Positions 24,385-33,775 of a stretch of DNA of 64,000 nucleotides are shown here, piece after piece. Source of the stretch: Anaerolineales bacterium. GTDB taxonomy: Bacteria; Chloroflexota; Anaerolineae; 4572-78; J111. Positions within the stretch are counted from its first letter, which is position 1. Every line of letters begins with the position of its first letter. The notes beneath the pieces were generated by a model that was not told the origin of the DNA, did not search any database, and was given only the letters and a program-made list of their open reading frames with translations. The DNA lies in the NCBI GenBank assembly GCA_015075405.1, contig JABTUK010000004.1:186001-250000 (forward strand), given 5' to 3'. Position numbers and translations under genes: made by a program.

Positions 24385-27300
24385 CTAGTTGAGCTTGATC
24401 GAAACCCCTTCCACCTTAGCCCCACCTGTGGATTCTACGCTGATAGTATTGCTGCTATCAGGCGCAACGGCTGAGTTGCGCTGGTCGAACGTCCATGCGC
24501 CGGTTGCGCTCACTTCGGCCGTGCCAATGACCGTACCCCCTGTAGTCGAGCCAACATAGATGGTGATCGTATTACCCGGCCCCGGCGTCGAACTGGTTCC
24601 TTCGACGATCCAGCGCTTCTTGCCTGCCCGGAATTCGGCCCGTGTAACTGTGACCGTTTCCGTAGCCGGTGGCGGCGGCGCTGGCGAGGTGATGTTGACC
24701 GTCACACTGGCCGAGCCGGTTTGGCCGCCGCTATCCGTGACCGAGGCGGTCAGGTGATGAGTTCCCACTCCGAGCGTGGTCAGGGACAGGGAACCGCCCG
24801 TGCCCAGCGCCCCGGCCACATCCGAACTCCAGGCGATGCTGCCGCTCAGGTCGCCCTCTTCGGCATCGGTGGCTGAGCCGGACAGGCTGACCGTTGCGCC
24901 TTCCTCAAAGGAAGCTCCTTCTGCCGGTGAGCTGAGGGTAACGACCGGCGCGGTATTGGCCGGCGTCGTCGTTGGTGTTGGAGTCGGCGTGGGGGTTGGC
25001 GTTGCGGCTGGAGCCGTGATGGTCACGCTGACGGTAGCCGAACCGGACAGGCCGCCGTCATCCGTTACCAGAGCACTGAGCTGGTGTGTTCCAACAACCA
25101 GCGTATCGAGCGATAGGGAACCGCCTGTGCCCAGCGCCCCGGCCACATCCGAACTCCAGGTGATGCTACTGCTCAGGTCGCCCTGTTCCGCATCGGTGGC
25201 TGTGGCCGCCAGACTCACCGTAGCGCCTTGCTCAAAGGTGGCTCCACCGGCCGGTGAAGTAATGGTGAGAGCCGGGGCGGTATTGGTCGGCGTCACCGGA
25301 GCAGCCGTAATGGTCACTGTGACCATCGCTGAACCGGATAGGTTGGCAATATCCGTGACCGATGCAGTCACCCGATGCGTGCCCACCCCCAGAGTTGTCA
25401 GCGACAGAGAACTGCCTACGCCAAGAGTGCCGGAAAGGTCAGAGGTCCAGGTGATGCCGGCCGATAGGTCGCCCTGTTCGGTATCGGTAGCTGTAGCCGT
25501 GAAGTTGATCGGCGCGCCTGCGGTAGTGGATGTTCCATCGGCCGGTGAGGTGATGGTCAAAACAGGCGGTGTGTTGCCGGTGGGCGCCGGGAGTACATTA
25601 CCGCTTGGTATGGCCAGATTGATGCCATCTACATAGTTGCCGGACAGGCCCCAGGCGCTGCCGTCGAAGTAGAGGGTTGAGTCGAAAGCGCAGGTTGTGT
25701 TACTGCCCGTCGCCGGGGATTTGCAGATGAAGGCATCCTCCCCTACGCCGGAGACGTTGCTCACGGCAAAAGCGCCGACAGTGGTCAGGTAGATGTCGCC
25801 ATTATCGGCCACGTCGGCCCCGCTCACATCCTCGGCAGCGTCGGCCAGACCCACATCGGAGCCATCAAAGTACATGGCCCAGGTGCCGCTGCTGTAGTTG
25901 CCTGCCGTCGCCGGGGTGAAGGCGATCAAATCCGCATCCACACCGGAAGCGCCGTTGACGCTGAAGCTGGCGGTGGTTGAAACCAACAGCCGGCCATCCG
26001 CCAGAAGTTCAATCGCATCCACATCTTCACCGCTGGTGGTCAGTTGAGCGTTGGCCCCCTTGAAAAACAAGGTGAAAGCGCCGGCCGTAGTCTCGCCCAA
26101 TGAGGTTGCATCGAATTGCACGATGTCGGAATCGTCAACTGTGCCCAGACTGCCCAGCGTGAGTGGATTGTCAAAAGACATCAGAATGGTATCGGCATCC
26201 ACAAAGTAGAAGCCGTCCACATCCACCCCGCCGACGCCCACATCGGAACCGTCGAAGACCATGCTGAAGCTGCTGCCGTCAAAGTGGAGGATGTCTTCGT
26301 CGCTGACCCCGCTCAGGTTGCCCACCGTCCCATTCGAGACCACCGACAGGTACAACGGGTTAGGCGGCGGAGCGTTGACCGTAACCGCTACCGTCGCGCT
26401 GGCGCTGCCGCCGTTGCCATCGGAGATGGTATAGCTAAAGCTGTCGGCCCCGGTGAAGCCCGCATTGGGGGTGTAAACAACATTCATGCCGTTGACAATA
26501 GCCGTTCCGTTGGCCGGGCTGGTAACGGCAGCGACGGTCAGCGGGTTGTTATCCGGGTCGCTGTCATTGGTCAGGACAGGGATGGTAACGGCGCTATCCC
26601 GCATGGTTGTAGCCGTGTCATTTTGGGCCAACGGCTGCTGGTTGGCCCCTGGAACAGGCAGCGGTAACAGGTGTGGCTGCACAGCAGGATAGACCCGCAT
26701 GAGACCCCACAAGCCGGCCTCGGTAAAGGGAGCGCGCACATCGCCATAGAGATAATCGCCGCCGCTCAGAATGCCGCCGCCGCCGCCGTCAATGCACCAG
26801 GCTTCGTAAGCTTCGCCGGGCAACAGTTTGCGGGCGCTGGTTTCCGCCGCGCCGGGCATATAGGGTTCCAGCGGGAAACGGTGGCCTTCCATACCAAAAA
26901 CATGGTCTTGTTCGCCCCAGGGCAGCGCCACCCGGTAGCGAATAGGATCGCCGGCATACACTTCAAACAGATTGGCCGGGTCGCCGTGAGTTTGGCTGTC
27001 GAACACTTTGGCGGGATCGGAGTTGGCGCTGAGGCGCGCCTCGAGCGGATTGGCCCGGTAGTTGATAGCGGCAAACCCTTCCACTTCGACGTGATAGGGC
27101 ATGGTGTTCTGCCCCAGCCGCTCATCTTCATCCTGGAACAGCATCACATCTTCGCGGAAAACAGTATTGGTTGAGATAATGTCGGCGTGTGTGCCGGACA
27201 GGACGGGATTGCCGGTGTATGGATCACGGTAAACCGAACCGGCCGGCTCGACAATGACCGCGCCAAATGCGCCGCGCGCGCCCAATTGCGGATGGGCCAG

Positions 27301-30300
27301 GTTGAGCATGATGCTGGTGCCCAATTCACGGTCGGCGTAGAAGCGGTACACTCGCCGCTGGTTGGGAGCCACGGTCGAATCGGCATTATAACCAATCGCC
27401 GCCCCATAGGAACCTTGCGGGTCAAACAGCAGTTCGCCCAGGTTGAGCGAGGCCCGCTCGCCCAGATGATTGGTCAGGCCAATCTCCAGACACTCTCCGG
27501 CGTTGACCCGTAGCACCAGCGGCTCGGTGGGCTTTTGCCCGCTGAGGATGGCCTGCTCATCGGCGGCCAGGGCATACATCACCCCACCCGAGTCGGTTCC
27601 ACCGCCGCTGGTAAAGTAAGTAATATCCGTTTCAAAGATTGTCGTTTCATACGAGCGTACCGTGGCCCCGGTGGGACAGACATTGCCTGGGCCGGAGGCG
27701 GCAACCGGGTTGCCGCCGGTGAAGCTTTGCTGCGGAAAACCGCCCGAACCGGAAGCCGGGGTATGGCCGGGTAAGGGTTTGAGGCTAGATTGTTGTTTAT
27801 CAAATACCCTAAAGATGCCCCAGGCCCCGCCGACAAAATCTCGGCCAACGGTGCTGTAGTACAGGTAGTCGCCGGGTTTGCCTGCCGGCCCGCCAGCCCC
27901 ACCTTCCAGAATCAGGTCAATATGATCAGAAATACCCAGGGCAATCGTATCGGATGATTCCGCCCCGCCGGCAAAACGCTCCTCGCGCCAGCGGTGGCCG
28001 GTGACGCGCAAGCCGCCGACCTTTTCCACCGCGCCCATGCCGCGAAAAACTACCGGGTCGCCCAGATAAGCCCTGAGCAGTGGGGTGGCTGGGTCGCCAA
28101 ATTTGACCGAGGAGAAGACCAGGGATGGGTCATTGCCACGCCGGTCGAACGGTTCAGCCCGCAGGTTGATGGTGCTGCCGGCTTCAACCCCGGTGCTCGG
28201 GTTGCCGTTGTGGATAAAGATCATGAATTCGCGGAAGCTGCCCGACTCGCCCCAGCCGGCACTGTTGGAGGTGTGAATATCCACGACGGTGCCGCTACGA
28301 ACCTCGGCCCCGGTGACCGGGTCGTGGTAGGTTGAACCGGCCGGTTCGATGATGTGGGTAGCAAACAGCCCGTGATACCAGTCGTGGAAGGTGACATGGG
28401 CGTGCCAGAAGATAGTGCCGGAGTCAACATCAGAGAACCACAAGGATTGCGCAAACTCCACACCAACGGCCTGGCCAGAGGCGTGGACATTGACTAACGG
28501 CTGATCCAGGGTGATGGTTGTGCCGTTGATGCTCTTGATTTTGCGGATTTCAGTGCAGGGCCGCGATGATTGGTTGGGGCTGGAGGTCGGCTGACCGGAG
28601 GCGTTGCACATGCCCTGGCCCAAGCCGATACCGATAAAGATGCCCGGTCGCAGCCGGTTGACCTGACTGACCCGGATGGTCGTTGCGCCAACACTGGTGG
28701 CTTTGGTCAGGGTGCGGTTTTCGCTGGTGTAGGGCCGGACGGACTGCTCAAAAGACATCCCGGTGATGACCCCGTCGGAGGCCTGTGGGTCAAACTGCAC
28801 AAAGTGAGTGTGCATGTTAACTTTAGCGTGGCCCAAATGTTTAGCATCTTCCTGCTCGCTGGTTAAGAGCATGCGGACGCAGTCGCCCACGTTAGAGCGA
28901 ATAGTCAGGGGTTGGGCCGGTTTTTGTCCGGCCCGCACGGCGGCTTTGTCCTCATTGAGCACAAAGATCATGCCGTCCGGGTCAACCTTATCCTTGGTCA
29001 CTTGAATTGGCAGATCAATAGCGGTAATGGGATAGTAACGGGTTTGGGTTGAGGGCACCACTTGATTGGTTGGGCACAGACCATCCGGGCGCTCCGCCGA
29101 GCCGTTTTCACCCAGCCAGGGCGCACCGGTGTGGCCGTTAGGCGCGAAGGGCGGCCGCTGGCCCAGGTGAGGCCGCATCAACGGGAAGGCGTAGCGGCCG
29201 TTGAGCGGGTTAAATTTTATTTCCGGCCGCTGGCCCGGTGTGGGCGATTGGTAGTTGGCCCAGACCGCGGTGGTTTCAGGCTCGCCCAGGTAGAGGGGTT
29301 GGGTTGGGTCATTGTTGACGTAAACCAACTGCCAGTTCCAAACGGTCGAATCCTCATCGTCCAGGGGCACGCCCTGCGGCGGCAGTTGCGCCTCGACCCA
29401 ATCTTCCAGGGCACGTTGGGCGTTGGGGTTGGTCAGGCTGGCGCGGGGTACCAGGGTTTTGCCCTCAACCATCCGGCCGATTAAACCCAAAGAGTTGACC
29501 GCCTGCGGCGCTGCCGGGCGATCCGGAATGCGGGCCAGGTCGGGCTGGGCGGTGTCAAACACCCGCCAGAAAGACCACATGCCCGCCACGTAGTGGGGGC
29601 CGATATGGCAGTGGAACAGGAAATCACCGGCCGATTGCTGGCAGCCGCCCGCGCCGCACTCGTGCTCCAGGCTAAAGCTGGTGGTGGGGCCGATGGTTTG
29701 CGAGTCGAGCCGGATGGACTGAGCGTTTTGCACCGGGGTCTTGCGCAGGCCGCCGCCCAGGTCGGAGTCGTCGGCGTGGGGGTTTTGCCGCCAGCGGTCG
29801 CCGCCGCCGTGCAGGTGATGGACGTGGAACAGTTCGCTGCCGCCGTGCAGCAAGCGAGTTTTGGACGGTTCACCGAGGTAAGATCGCGGTATCGGGGTGG
29901 TCGGGTCGCCAAACATATAGGAGCCGTAAGCCTGCGACTTGTCCCCTTTGAGCAGCATGCGGTTGCGGAACGGTTCGCTGCGGTAGTTTAGCCCACGCGA
30001 ACCCGGCTTATAGGAATTGGTGGTATCGTCTATGATGGGCAACTGGTTGTTGTTTTTATCCAGAACGCGGTAATCGTCGTCGCCAATTTCGTGATAGAAA
30101 ATGACAAATTCGCGGAAATTGATCCCATGTGGGTCAACGATGATGGCCTCCCAATTGCTGCCATTTAGCGGCTGGCCGGTTTCTGGGTCCAGGTATTGAG
30201 AATCCCTGGGTTCGATTACAACAGCCCCAAACAAGCCGTGCGTGGTTTGCTGGCGGCTCAGGCCGTGGCTGCGGAAGTAATAAGCGCCCTCAACCTCCGG

Positions 30301-31380
30301 GGCGGTGGGGATGGGAAAACGATAGGTCACGCTTTGGCCGGGCGCGGCAAAGGAGTTGCTGTTTTTGCCCACCTTGCCGGCGGCGCTATCCACCGTGTAG
30401 GGCAGGCCGCTGATGTTGAGCGAGGTGGCGCTGCTCAGGCGGTTGGTGAAGTGAATGACCAGACAATCGCCCAAATTGGCCCGGATGACCAAGGGCTGGA
30501 TGGGGTCTTTACGCAGGCCAATCGAAACCGTGCGTGAAGCTTCTTGGGCGCGCACGGCGGGAATATTTTCATCCAGGGTGTACATAAAGCCGTCGGGGTC
30601 ATGGTCGCCAAAGCGGTTGAGGGTGATGTCAACCTTAATGGCAGAAACATTGTAGACTCGCTGCGGGCCGCCACAACTGTTATCTAGCGCAATCGGGACT
30701 GGTAAGGGGGCCGCTCCCAGACCGGCGGCCTGGGCCGCTTGCCAGCCTGCAGCCAGGACAAACAGAGTGGTCAGAATGATGGTCGGCAAGGCCGAGATCG
30801 GGGGCAGCCAGGAGGCGGATGATCGCCCGGGCCGGCGGGGAGTCATTTTGGATCGGCGCGGCCAGGTCAGACCGGCTAAAGCCAGCAGAACTAAAGGCAA
30901 GGTAAAAGCCTGGCCCACCAGGGTGTCGCGTAAGCGATAGAGCATACCGCTGTAGCCTTCAGCCAGTTCTTGGCCGTGCTGGTGGCCAAACACGCTGATC
31001 CCGACCGGAATCAATGTCGGGTCAATGAGGCTGCCCAAGCTGACCAGCGGGAGCATGAGCAAGACAAAAATAACCGAGATGAGGGCCGCTCGCTGGAGGA
31101 GGTTAGGCCAAGTGTTCTGTTGGCTCACGCCCAGCCGCCGGGCCAACCCCAGGCCGCTCAATACGGCCGCCAGAGCCGGCAGCAAGGCCAGCAGACCATC
31201 CCCCAGAATGTGTCGCAGGTGGCCGGTCAAACTGTCGGCGCTGACGCTGAGAATATAAAAATGAACAAAGTGCTGCCAGGCCACTACGCCAAAGGCTAAC
31301 AACACAGCCAATAGGAGCGCCTGCCCGCTTTGCTGTAGAAAAGCGGCTCGTTCCGGTGGCGAAAACAGTTGAGTTTTCAT
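24385..31380 (-). CDS. Giant membrane-anchored multicopper-oxidase-like (cupredoxin) protein with Ig-like repeats
   Basis: A 2331-aa protein. The first 230 residues hold about five membrane segments (LLLAVLLAFGVVAW, LLALLPALAAVLSGL, LLALAGLTWP). Several cupredoxin-type units follow. Copper-site-like motifs are HVHHLHGGG (near residue 517), HCHIGPHYVAGMW (about 590), MHTHFVQFD (about 858) and WHAHVTFHDWYHG (about 995). This plan recalls very large MnxG/MofA-type multicopper oxidases. Then come a cadherin/VCBS-like domain, repeated beta modules (YLSVVSNGTVG...), three Ig-like repeats (TSPADGTSTTAGAPI type) and a C-terminal domain shared with the protein at 35047. ATG 31380 is preceded by GGGAGGGAAG. 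Metal oxidation is inferred. Confidence 0.85.
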   Translation of the reverse strand: MKTQLFSPPERAAFLQQSGQALLLAVLLAFGVVAWQHFVHFYILSVSADSLTGHLRHILGDGLLALLPALAAVLSGLGLARRLGVSQQNTWPNLLQRAALISVIFVLLMLPLVSLGSLIDPTLIPVGISVFGHQHGQELAEGYSGMLYRLRDTLVGQAFTLPLVLLALAGLTWPRRSKMTPRRPGRSSASWLPPISALPTIILTTLFVLAAGWQAAQAAGLGAAPLPVPIALDNSCGGPQRVYNVSAIKVDITLNRFGDHDPDGFMYTLDENIPAVRAQEASRTVSIGLRKDPIQPLVIRANLGDCLVIHFTNRLSSATSLNISGLPYTVDSAAGKVGKNSNSFAAPGQSVTYRFPIPTAPEVEGAYYFRSHGLSRQQTTHGLFGAVVIEPRDSQYLDPETGQPLNGSNWEAIIVDPHGINFREFVIFYHEIGDDDYRVLDKNNNQLPIIDDTTNSYKPGSRGLNYRSEPFRNRMLLKGDKSQAYGSYMFGDPTTPIPRSYLGEPSKTRLLHGGSELFHVHHLHGGGDRWRQNPHADDSDLGGGLRKTPVQNAQSIRLDSQTIGPTTSFSLEHECGAGGCQQSAGDFLFHCHIGPHYVAGMWSFWRVFDTAQPDLARIPDRPAAPQAVNSLGLIGRMVEGKTLVPRASLTNPNAQRALEDWVEAQLPPQGVPLDDEDSTVWNWQLVYVNNDPTQPLYLGEPETTAVWANYQSPTPGQRPEIKFNPLNGRYAFPLMRPHLGQRPPFAPNGHTGAPWLGENGSAERPDGLCPTNQVVPSTQTRYYPITAIDLPIQVTKDKVDPDGMIFVLNEDKAAVRAGQKPAQPLTIRSNVGDCVRMLLTSEQEDAKHLGHAKVNMHTHFVQFDPQASDGVITGMSFEQSVRPYTSENRTLTKATSVGATTIRVSQVNRLRPGIFIGIGLGQGMCNASGQPTSSPNQSSRPCTEIRKIKSINGTTITLDQPLVNVHASGQAVGVEFAQSLWFSDVDSGTIFWHAHVTFHDWYHGLFATHIIEPAGSTYHDPVTGAEVRSGTVVDIHTSNSAGWGESGSFREFMIFIHNGNPSTGVEAGSTINLRAEPFDRRGNDPSLVFSSVKFGDPATPLLRAYLGDPVVFRGMGAVEKVGGLRVTGHRWREERFAGGAESSDTIALGISDHIDLILEGGAGGPAGKPGDYLYYSTVGRDFVGGAWGIFRVFDKQQSSLKPLPGHTPASGSGGFPQQSFTGGNPVAASGPGNVCPTGATVRSYETTIFETDITYFTSGGGTDSGGVMYALAADEQAILSGQKPTEPLVLRVNAGECLEIGLTNHLGERASLNLGELLFDPQGSYGAAIGYNADSTVAPNQRRVYRFYADRELGTSIMLNLAHPQLGARGAFGAVIVEPAGSVYRDPYTGNPVLSGTHADIISTNTVFREDVMLFQDEDERLGQNTMPYHVEVEGFAAINYRANPLEARLSANSDPAKVFDSQTHGDPANLFEVYAGDPIRYRVALPWGEQDHVFGMEGHRFPLEPYMPGAAETSARKLLPGEAYEAWCIDGGGGGILSGGDYLYGDVRAPFTEAGLWGLMRVYPAVQPHLLPLPVPGANQQPLAQNDTATTMRDSAVTIPVLTNDSDPDNNPLTVAAVTSPANGTAIVNGMNVVYTPNAGFTGADSFSYTISDGNGGSASATVAVTVNAPPPNPLYLSVVSNGTVGNLSGVSDEDILHFDGSSFSMVFDGSDVGVGGVDVDGFYFVDADTILMSFDNPLTLGSLGTVDDSDIVQFDATSLGETTAGAFTLFFKGANAQLTTSGEDVDAIELLADGRLLVSTTASFSVNGASGVDADLIAFTPATAGNYSSGTWAMYFDGSDVGLADAAEDVSGADVADNGDIYLTTVGAFAVSNVSGVGEDAFICKSPATGSNTTCAFDSTLYFDGSAWGLSGNYVDGINLAIPSGNVLPAPTGNTPPVLTITSPADGTSTTAGAPINFTATATDTEQGDLSAGITWTSDLSGTLGVGSSLSLTTLGVGTHRVTASVTDIANLSGSAMVTVTITAAPVTPTNTAPALTITSPAGGATFEQGATVSLAATATDAEQGDLSSSITWSSDVAGALGTGGSLSLDTLVVGTHQLSALVTDDGGLSGSATVSVTITAPAATPTPTPTPTPTTTPANTAPVVTLSSPAEGASFEEGATVSLSGSATDAEEGDLSGSIAWSSDVAGALGTGGSLSLTTLGVGTHHLTASVTDSGGQTGSASVTVNITSPAPPPPATETVTVTRAEFRAGKKRWIVEGTSSTPGPGNTITIYVGSTTGGTVIGTAEVSATGAWTFDQRNSAVAPDSSNTISVESTGGAKVEGVSIKLN

Positions 31381-31525
31381 AAGTTTATCTTCCCTCCCTA
31401 AATTTAATGAACCTACAGATTGATCGAAAAATAAATTCAAGGTAAACCCCTCCCTGTTTTTGGTCTAAGCTATTTCTCTACGGCCCCTGGGCAGTTAGCC
31501 ACTGGATATAGTTAACCATTTGACC

Positions 31526-32131
31526 TCACTTTCTGAGGAAGCAAAAGATGCCCAGCCCCAACCCGGCCAGGCCGGAGACAAGGCCACCGAGAGCCAGCCA
31601 GCGGGTAAAGGTTACGGTTGCCTGGAGACTCTGGTTCTCATTTTGCAGAATAGTTAATTGCTGGCTCAGCTCGGGTAGTGAGGCGATGGTGGTTGGGAAT
31701 TGATAATCAGCCGCCGGTTCCACTTCTTCAATCTCAGCGGTAACGTTGACCTCTTGCTCTTCAATTTTGCCGCTCAACTGAACGGTGTAGACGCCTCTGA
31801 CCGTAGGGATAAAACTGGCGGCATACTCGCCCGGCTGGCCGCCGAGGAGATGGCTCAATTGCAAGGGGCGGGTCTGTCCGCCGACGGTGACGGCGATTTC
31901 CAAAGTATTAAGGCCGGCGACCGGTTCATGGGTCTGGCTGTTGATTACTTTCAGATAAACCGCGTTGTGCTCGCCCAGCAAGGGCGGCTCGTTGACCCAG
32001 CCCAACACCAGTTCATACGGGCCGGCTTCTATGCCCCCGTGAGCCAAGGCCGGCGCCGCCGTCCCGAAACTCAACCCCAGTAAGCTTAAGCCAAAAAGGG
32101 ATATAATCAGTTCAAGATAAGTTCGTTTCAA
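31526..32131 (-). CDS. Secreted CopC/YtkA-like membrane-anchored protein
   Basis: A 201-aa protein. A TTG start at 32131 is chosen because GAGGAGG lies 9-10 nt upstream; a longer frame would begin within a repeat. A signal peptide (LIISLFGLSLLGLSFGTAAPALA) is followed by HGGIEAGPYELVLGW, a beta-sandwich of the CopC/YtkA kind, a coiled stretch (LTILQNENQSLQATV), and a C-terminal membrane helix (LALGGLVSGLAGLGLGIFCF). It lies between the cytochrome c and the multicopper-oxidase-like genes. A role in periplasmic copper or electron handling is likely, but only by context and weak similarity. Confidence 0.75.
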   Translation of the reverse strand: MKRTYLELIISLFGLSLLGLSFGTAAPALAHGGIEAGPYELVLGWVNEPPLLGEHNAVYLKVINSQTHEPVAGLNTLEIAVTVGGQTRPLQLSHLLGGQPGEYAASFIPTVRGVYTVQLSGKIEEQEVNVTAEIEEVEPAADYQFPTTIASLPELSQQLTILQNENQSLQATVTFTRWLALGGLVSGLAGLGLGIFCFLRK

Positions 32132-32149
32132 AATTTCTATCCTCCTCGA

Positions 32150-32235
32150 AAATACCCCCCTCAATCCCCCCGTAACGGGAGGAGGCTGTTTAACCCCCTC
32201 CCCCGCTGCGGGGGAGGGTTGGGGTGGGGGTTGGT
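32150..32235. repeat. CCCTCNCCC-type palindromic repeat
   Basis: Runs of CCCCCTCAATCCCCCC and GGGGGAGGGTTGGGGTGGGG make a G/C-tract palindrome with a smaller central dyad (CCGTAACGG). A related element lies at 52280-52361. It fills much of the gap between two minus-strand genes. Confidence 0.6.
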
Positions 32236-32269
32236 GGTATGCCGTAAGCTTATGAACACTCCTGCTGGT

Positions 32270-33256
32270 TTATTTCTGTAAAGTCCGCAAGTAAGCTACG
32301 ATGTCGAATAGGGCCTGGTCGTCGAGGGCGGGGTTGCCGCCTTTGGGCGGCATAGCCACCCCGGTTGTATTCAAGGGATCGCTGACATCACGGCCGGCTT
32401 TGATAAAGGCGACCAAATCGGCGTTGCTTGCGCCAGCTACAAATTGGCTGGCGACCAGATTTTTACCCAAGCCCGGAAACCCTTCAGCCCCAGGGGCGTG
32501 ACAGGCGATACACGTGTCCATAAATAGAATTTGGCCTCGGGCCGGGTCTCCCTGGATTGGGGCAACCTGGGCAGCTTGGTCAGTTTGCGTACTGTTATTG
32601 AGGTTTCCAGTATGGTCGTGGTCGGGGTCAGTCATTGGAACGCGCACCAGACTACCGCCTCGATTCCAGACCAGAAAAAGGTTGGCGGCGGCTTCGTCAA
32701 TATCAAAAGACAGAGCCGTGTTAAGGGCCTGGCCCGGCTGCACCGTAACGTTCAGGAAGGAGGTGTTGTCTTGCGGTTTCCACGAATGGTTGTTGCTTGC
32801 TTCCAGCCGAAATTCGTCAGGCCCAAAACTGCGGGGCAGGCTGCCCTCGTTGCGCAGCATTAATTCAATATGGAGCCGCTGCTGGCCGTTTTCGGGCATG
32901 CCCGGCATCATACTGGCCGGCATAGGGAACTGCTGCCCCTGGTCCGCATTTTGTCCATTTGAGCCGGCAGAATTTTGGTTAACATTGACCCCTGGAGGCG
33001 GGGGCGCATCTTCGTGCTCGTGTACCAGCCAGGCCGCGCTTTCTACTCGCAGCACCAGGCCATCGGCCTGAATGTCCTGCCCTATGGCGGCCAGCGGGGT
33101 GCGGGTTAACAGCATGGGGATGGCCATGCCCAGCCCCAACAAGCTGGCGGCCAGAGCAACCAACGTCAGAATCTGGACGAAGCCGGAATTTGTCTGAGGA
33201 GACGATAGTTGTTCAGTTTTGATGGGCCGCTGCTGCGGCGTCAGCGTTGTGGTCAT
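32270..33256 (-). CDS. Membrane-anchored c-type cytochrome
   Basis: A 328-aa protein. One membrane helix lies near residues 27-50 (LTLVALAASLLGLGMAIPMLL), then a periplasmic beta-domain of about 150 residues. Its middle is low-complexity and rich in Asn, Gln and Met. The C-terminal 90 residues are a class I cytochrome c: haem attachment CIACH in MDTCIACHAPGAEGFPGLG, and the likely Met axial ligand in GVAMPPKGG. AAGGAG precedes the start by a few bases. It sits with the CopC-like and multicopper-oxidase-like genes and could pass electrons from the latter. A leader-like multi-hairpin element lies upstream. Confidence 0.9.
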   Translation of the reverse strand: MTTTLTPQQRPIKTEQLSSPQTNSGFVQILTLVALAASLLGLGMAIPMLLTRTPLAAIGQDIQADGLVLRVESAAWLVHEHEDAPPPPGVNVNQNSAGSNGQNADQGQQFPMPASMMPGMPENGQQRLHIELMLRNEGSLPRSFGPDEFRLEASNNHSWKPQDNTSFLNVTVQPGQALNTALSFDIDEAAANLFLVWNRGGSLVRVPMTDPDHDHTGNLNNSTQTDQAAQVAPIQGDPARGQILFMDTCIACHAPGAEGFPGLGKNLVASQFVAGASNADLVAFIKAGRDVSDPLNTTGVAMPPKGGNPALDDQALFDIVAYLRTLQK

Positions 33257-33354
33257 ACAGGGTGGCTCCTTATAATTTTTAAGGTTGGGAATGTATTTTT
33301 CCCCACCAGAAGTTACATTTATTGAGTGAGTGACATTACGCTACTTGGTTTTTT

Positions 33355-33574
33355 AATAAAAAAGGCCCTCTGTTCGGTTCCAAAGCCAAACAGAGAGCCT
33401 GATTTTTAGAGAAAACAGGCTCCTGTTCGATGGAGATAGACCAAACAAAGAGCCTGATAAAGTAATATCAAGCAACTTTAAAATAAAAAGTCTATCTTTA
33501 TCCCGACAGAATAAGGTTTGGTTGTGTTGGCAAAATAGCCATTCCGTAGCCCGCGAAGCACTGAGAATGGCTAT
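33355..33574 (-). ncRNA. Four-hairpin leader-like RNA element, copy 2 (upstream of the cytochrome c gene)
   Basis: On the minus strand the order is hairpin D (33574-33535, stem ATAGCCATTC, loop with GTGCTTCGCGGGCT), hairpin C (33521-33491), hairpin B (33456-33416, stem CAGGCTC/GAGCCTG) and hairpin A (33399-33364). Hairpin A is a perfect 11-bp stem followed by TTTTTTATT, i.e. an intrinsic terminator about 100 nt before the cytochrome start. The same four parts in the same order lie upstream of the gene at 35047-39003. It may be an attenuating leader, or a small RNA released after the 45-aa gene. I recognise no known riboswitch core. Confidence 0.6.
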
Positions 33575-33589
33575 GGTTAATTCAAAAAA

Positions 33590-33727
33590 CTAATGTGTAA
33601 ACGACAAAACCAGCAGCCCAATGGTCAACCCGGCCAGGACAACCGCAATCGTTAAGCCGGTAAATCCTATCAACCCCCACAAGTCGGGGTACATGTCAGG
33701 TTGTTTGGTGACAATGCGTTTTCTCAT
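33590..33727 (-). CDS. Small single-pass membrane protein (45 aa)
   Basis: ATG at 33727 is preceded by AGAGGT about 6 nt away. The 45-residue product has a short basic and aromatic N-terminus (MRKRIVTKQPDMYPDLWGL) followed by one strongly hydrophobic helix (IAVVLAGLTIGLLVLSF). It lies 48 nt after the 123-aa gene on the same strand. The leader-like hairpin element begins right after its stop. Small proteins of this form often sit in respiratory complexes, and it lies upstream of a membrane cytochrome c. That link is a guess. Confidence 0.7.
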   Translation of the reverse strand: MRKRIVTKQPDMYPDLWGLIGFTGLTIAVVLAGLTIGLLVLSFTH

Positions 33728-33775
33728 TTTACCTCTCGCACAGGTTAGCAACAGGTTCGAGATGTTTGACGATAA

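Noticed and set aside
24776..25636. Long open frame on the + strand opposite the giant cupredoxin gene, and similar ones opposite the Ig-repeat gene (35956-37047)
   Set aside because: They mirror Gly/Thr/Ser/Val-rich repeat coding on the other strand, have low-complexity translations and no ribosome site. The minus-strand frames carry clear domains.
33360..33460. Tandem similar hairpins considered as a CRISPR array
   Set aside because: Only two related units, with different stems and no regular spacers. Each folds on its own and one is a terminator.
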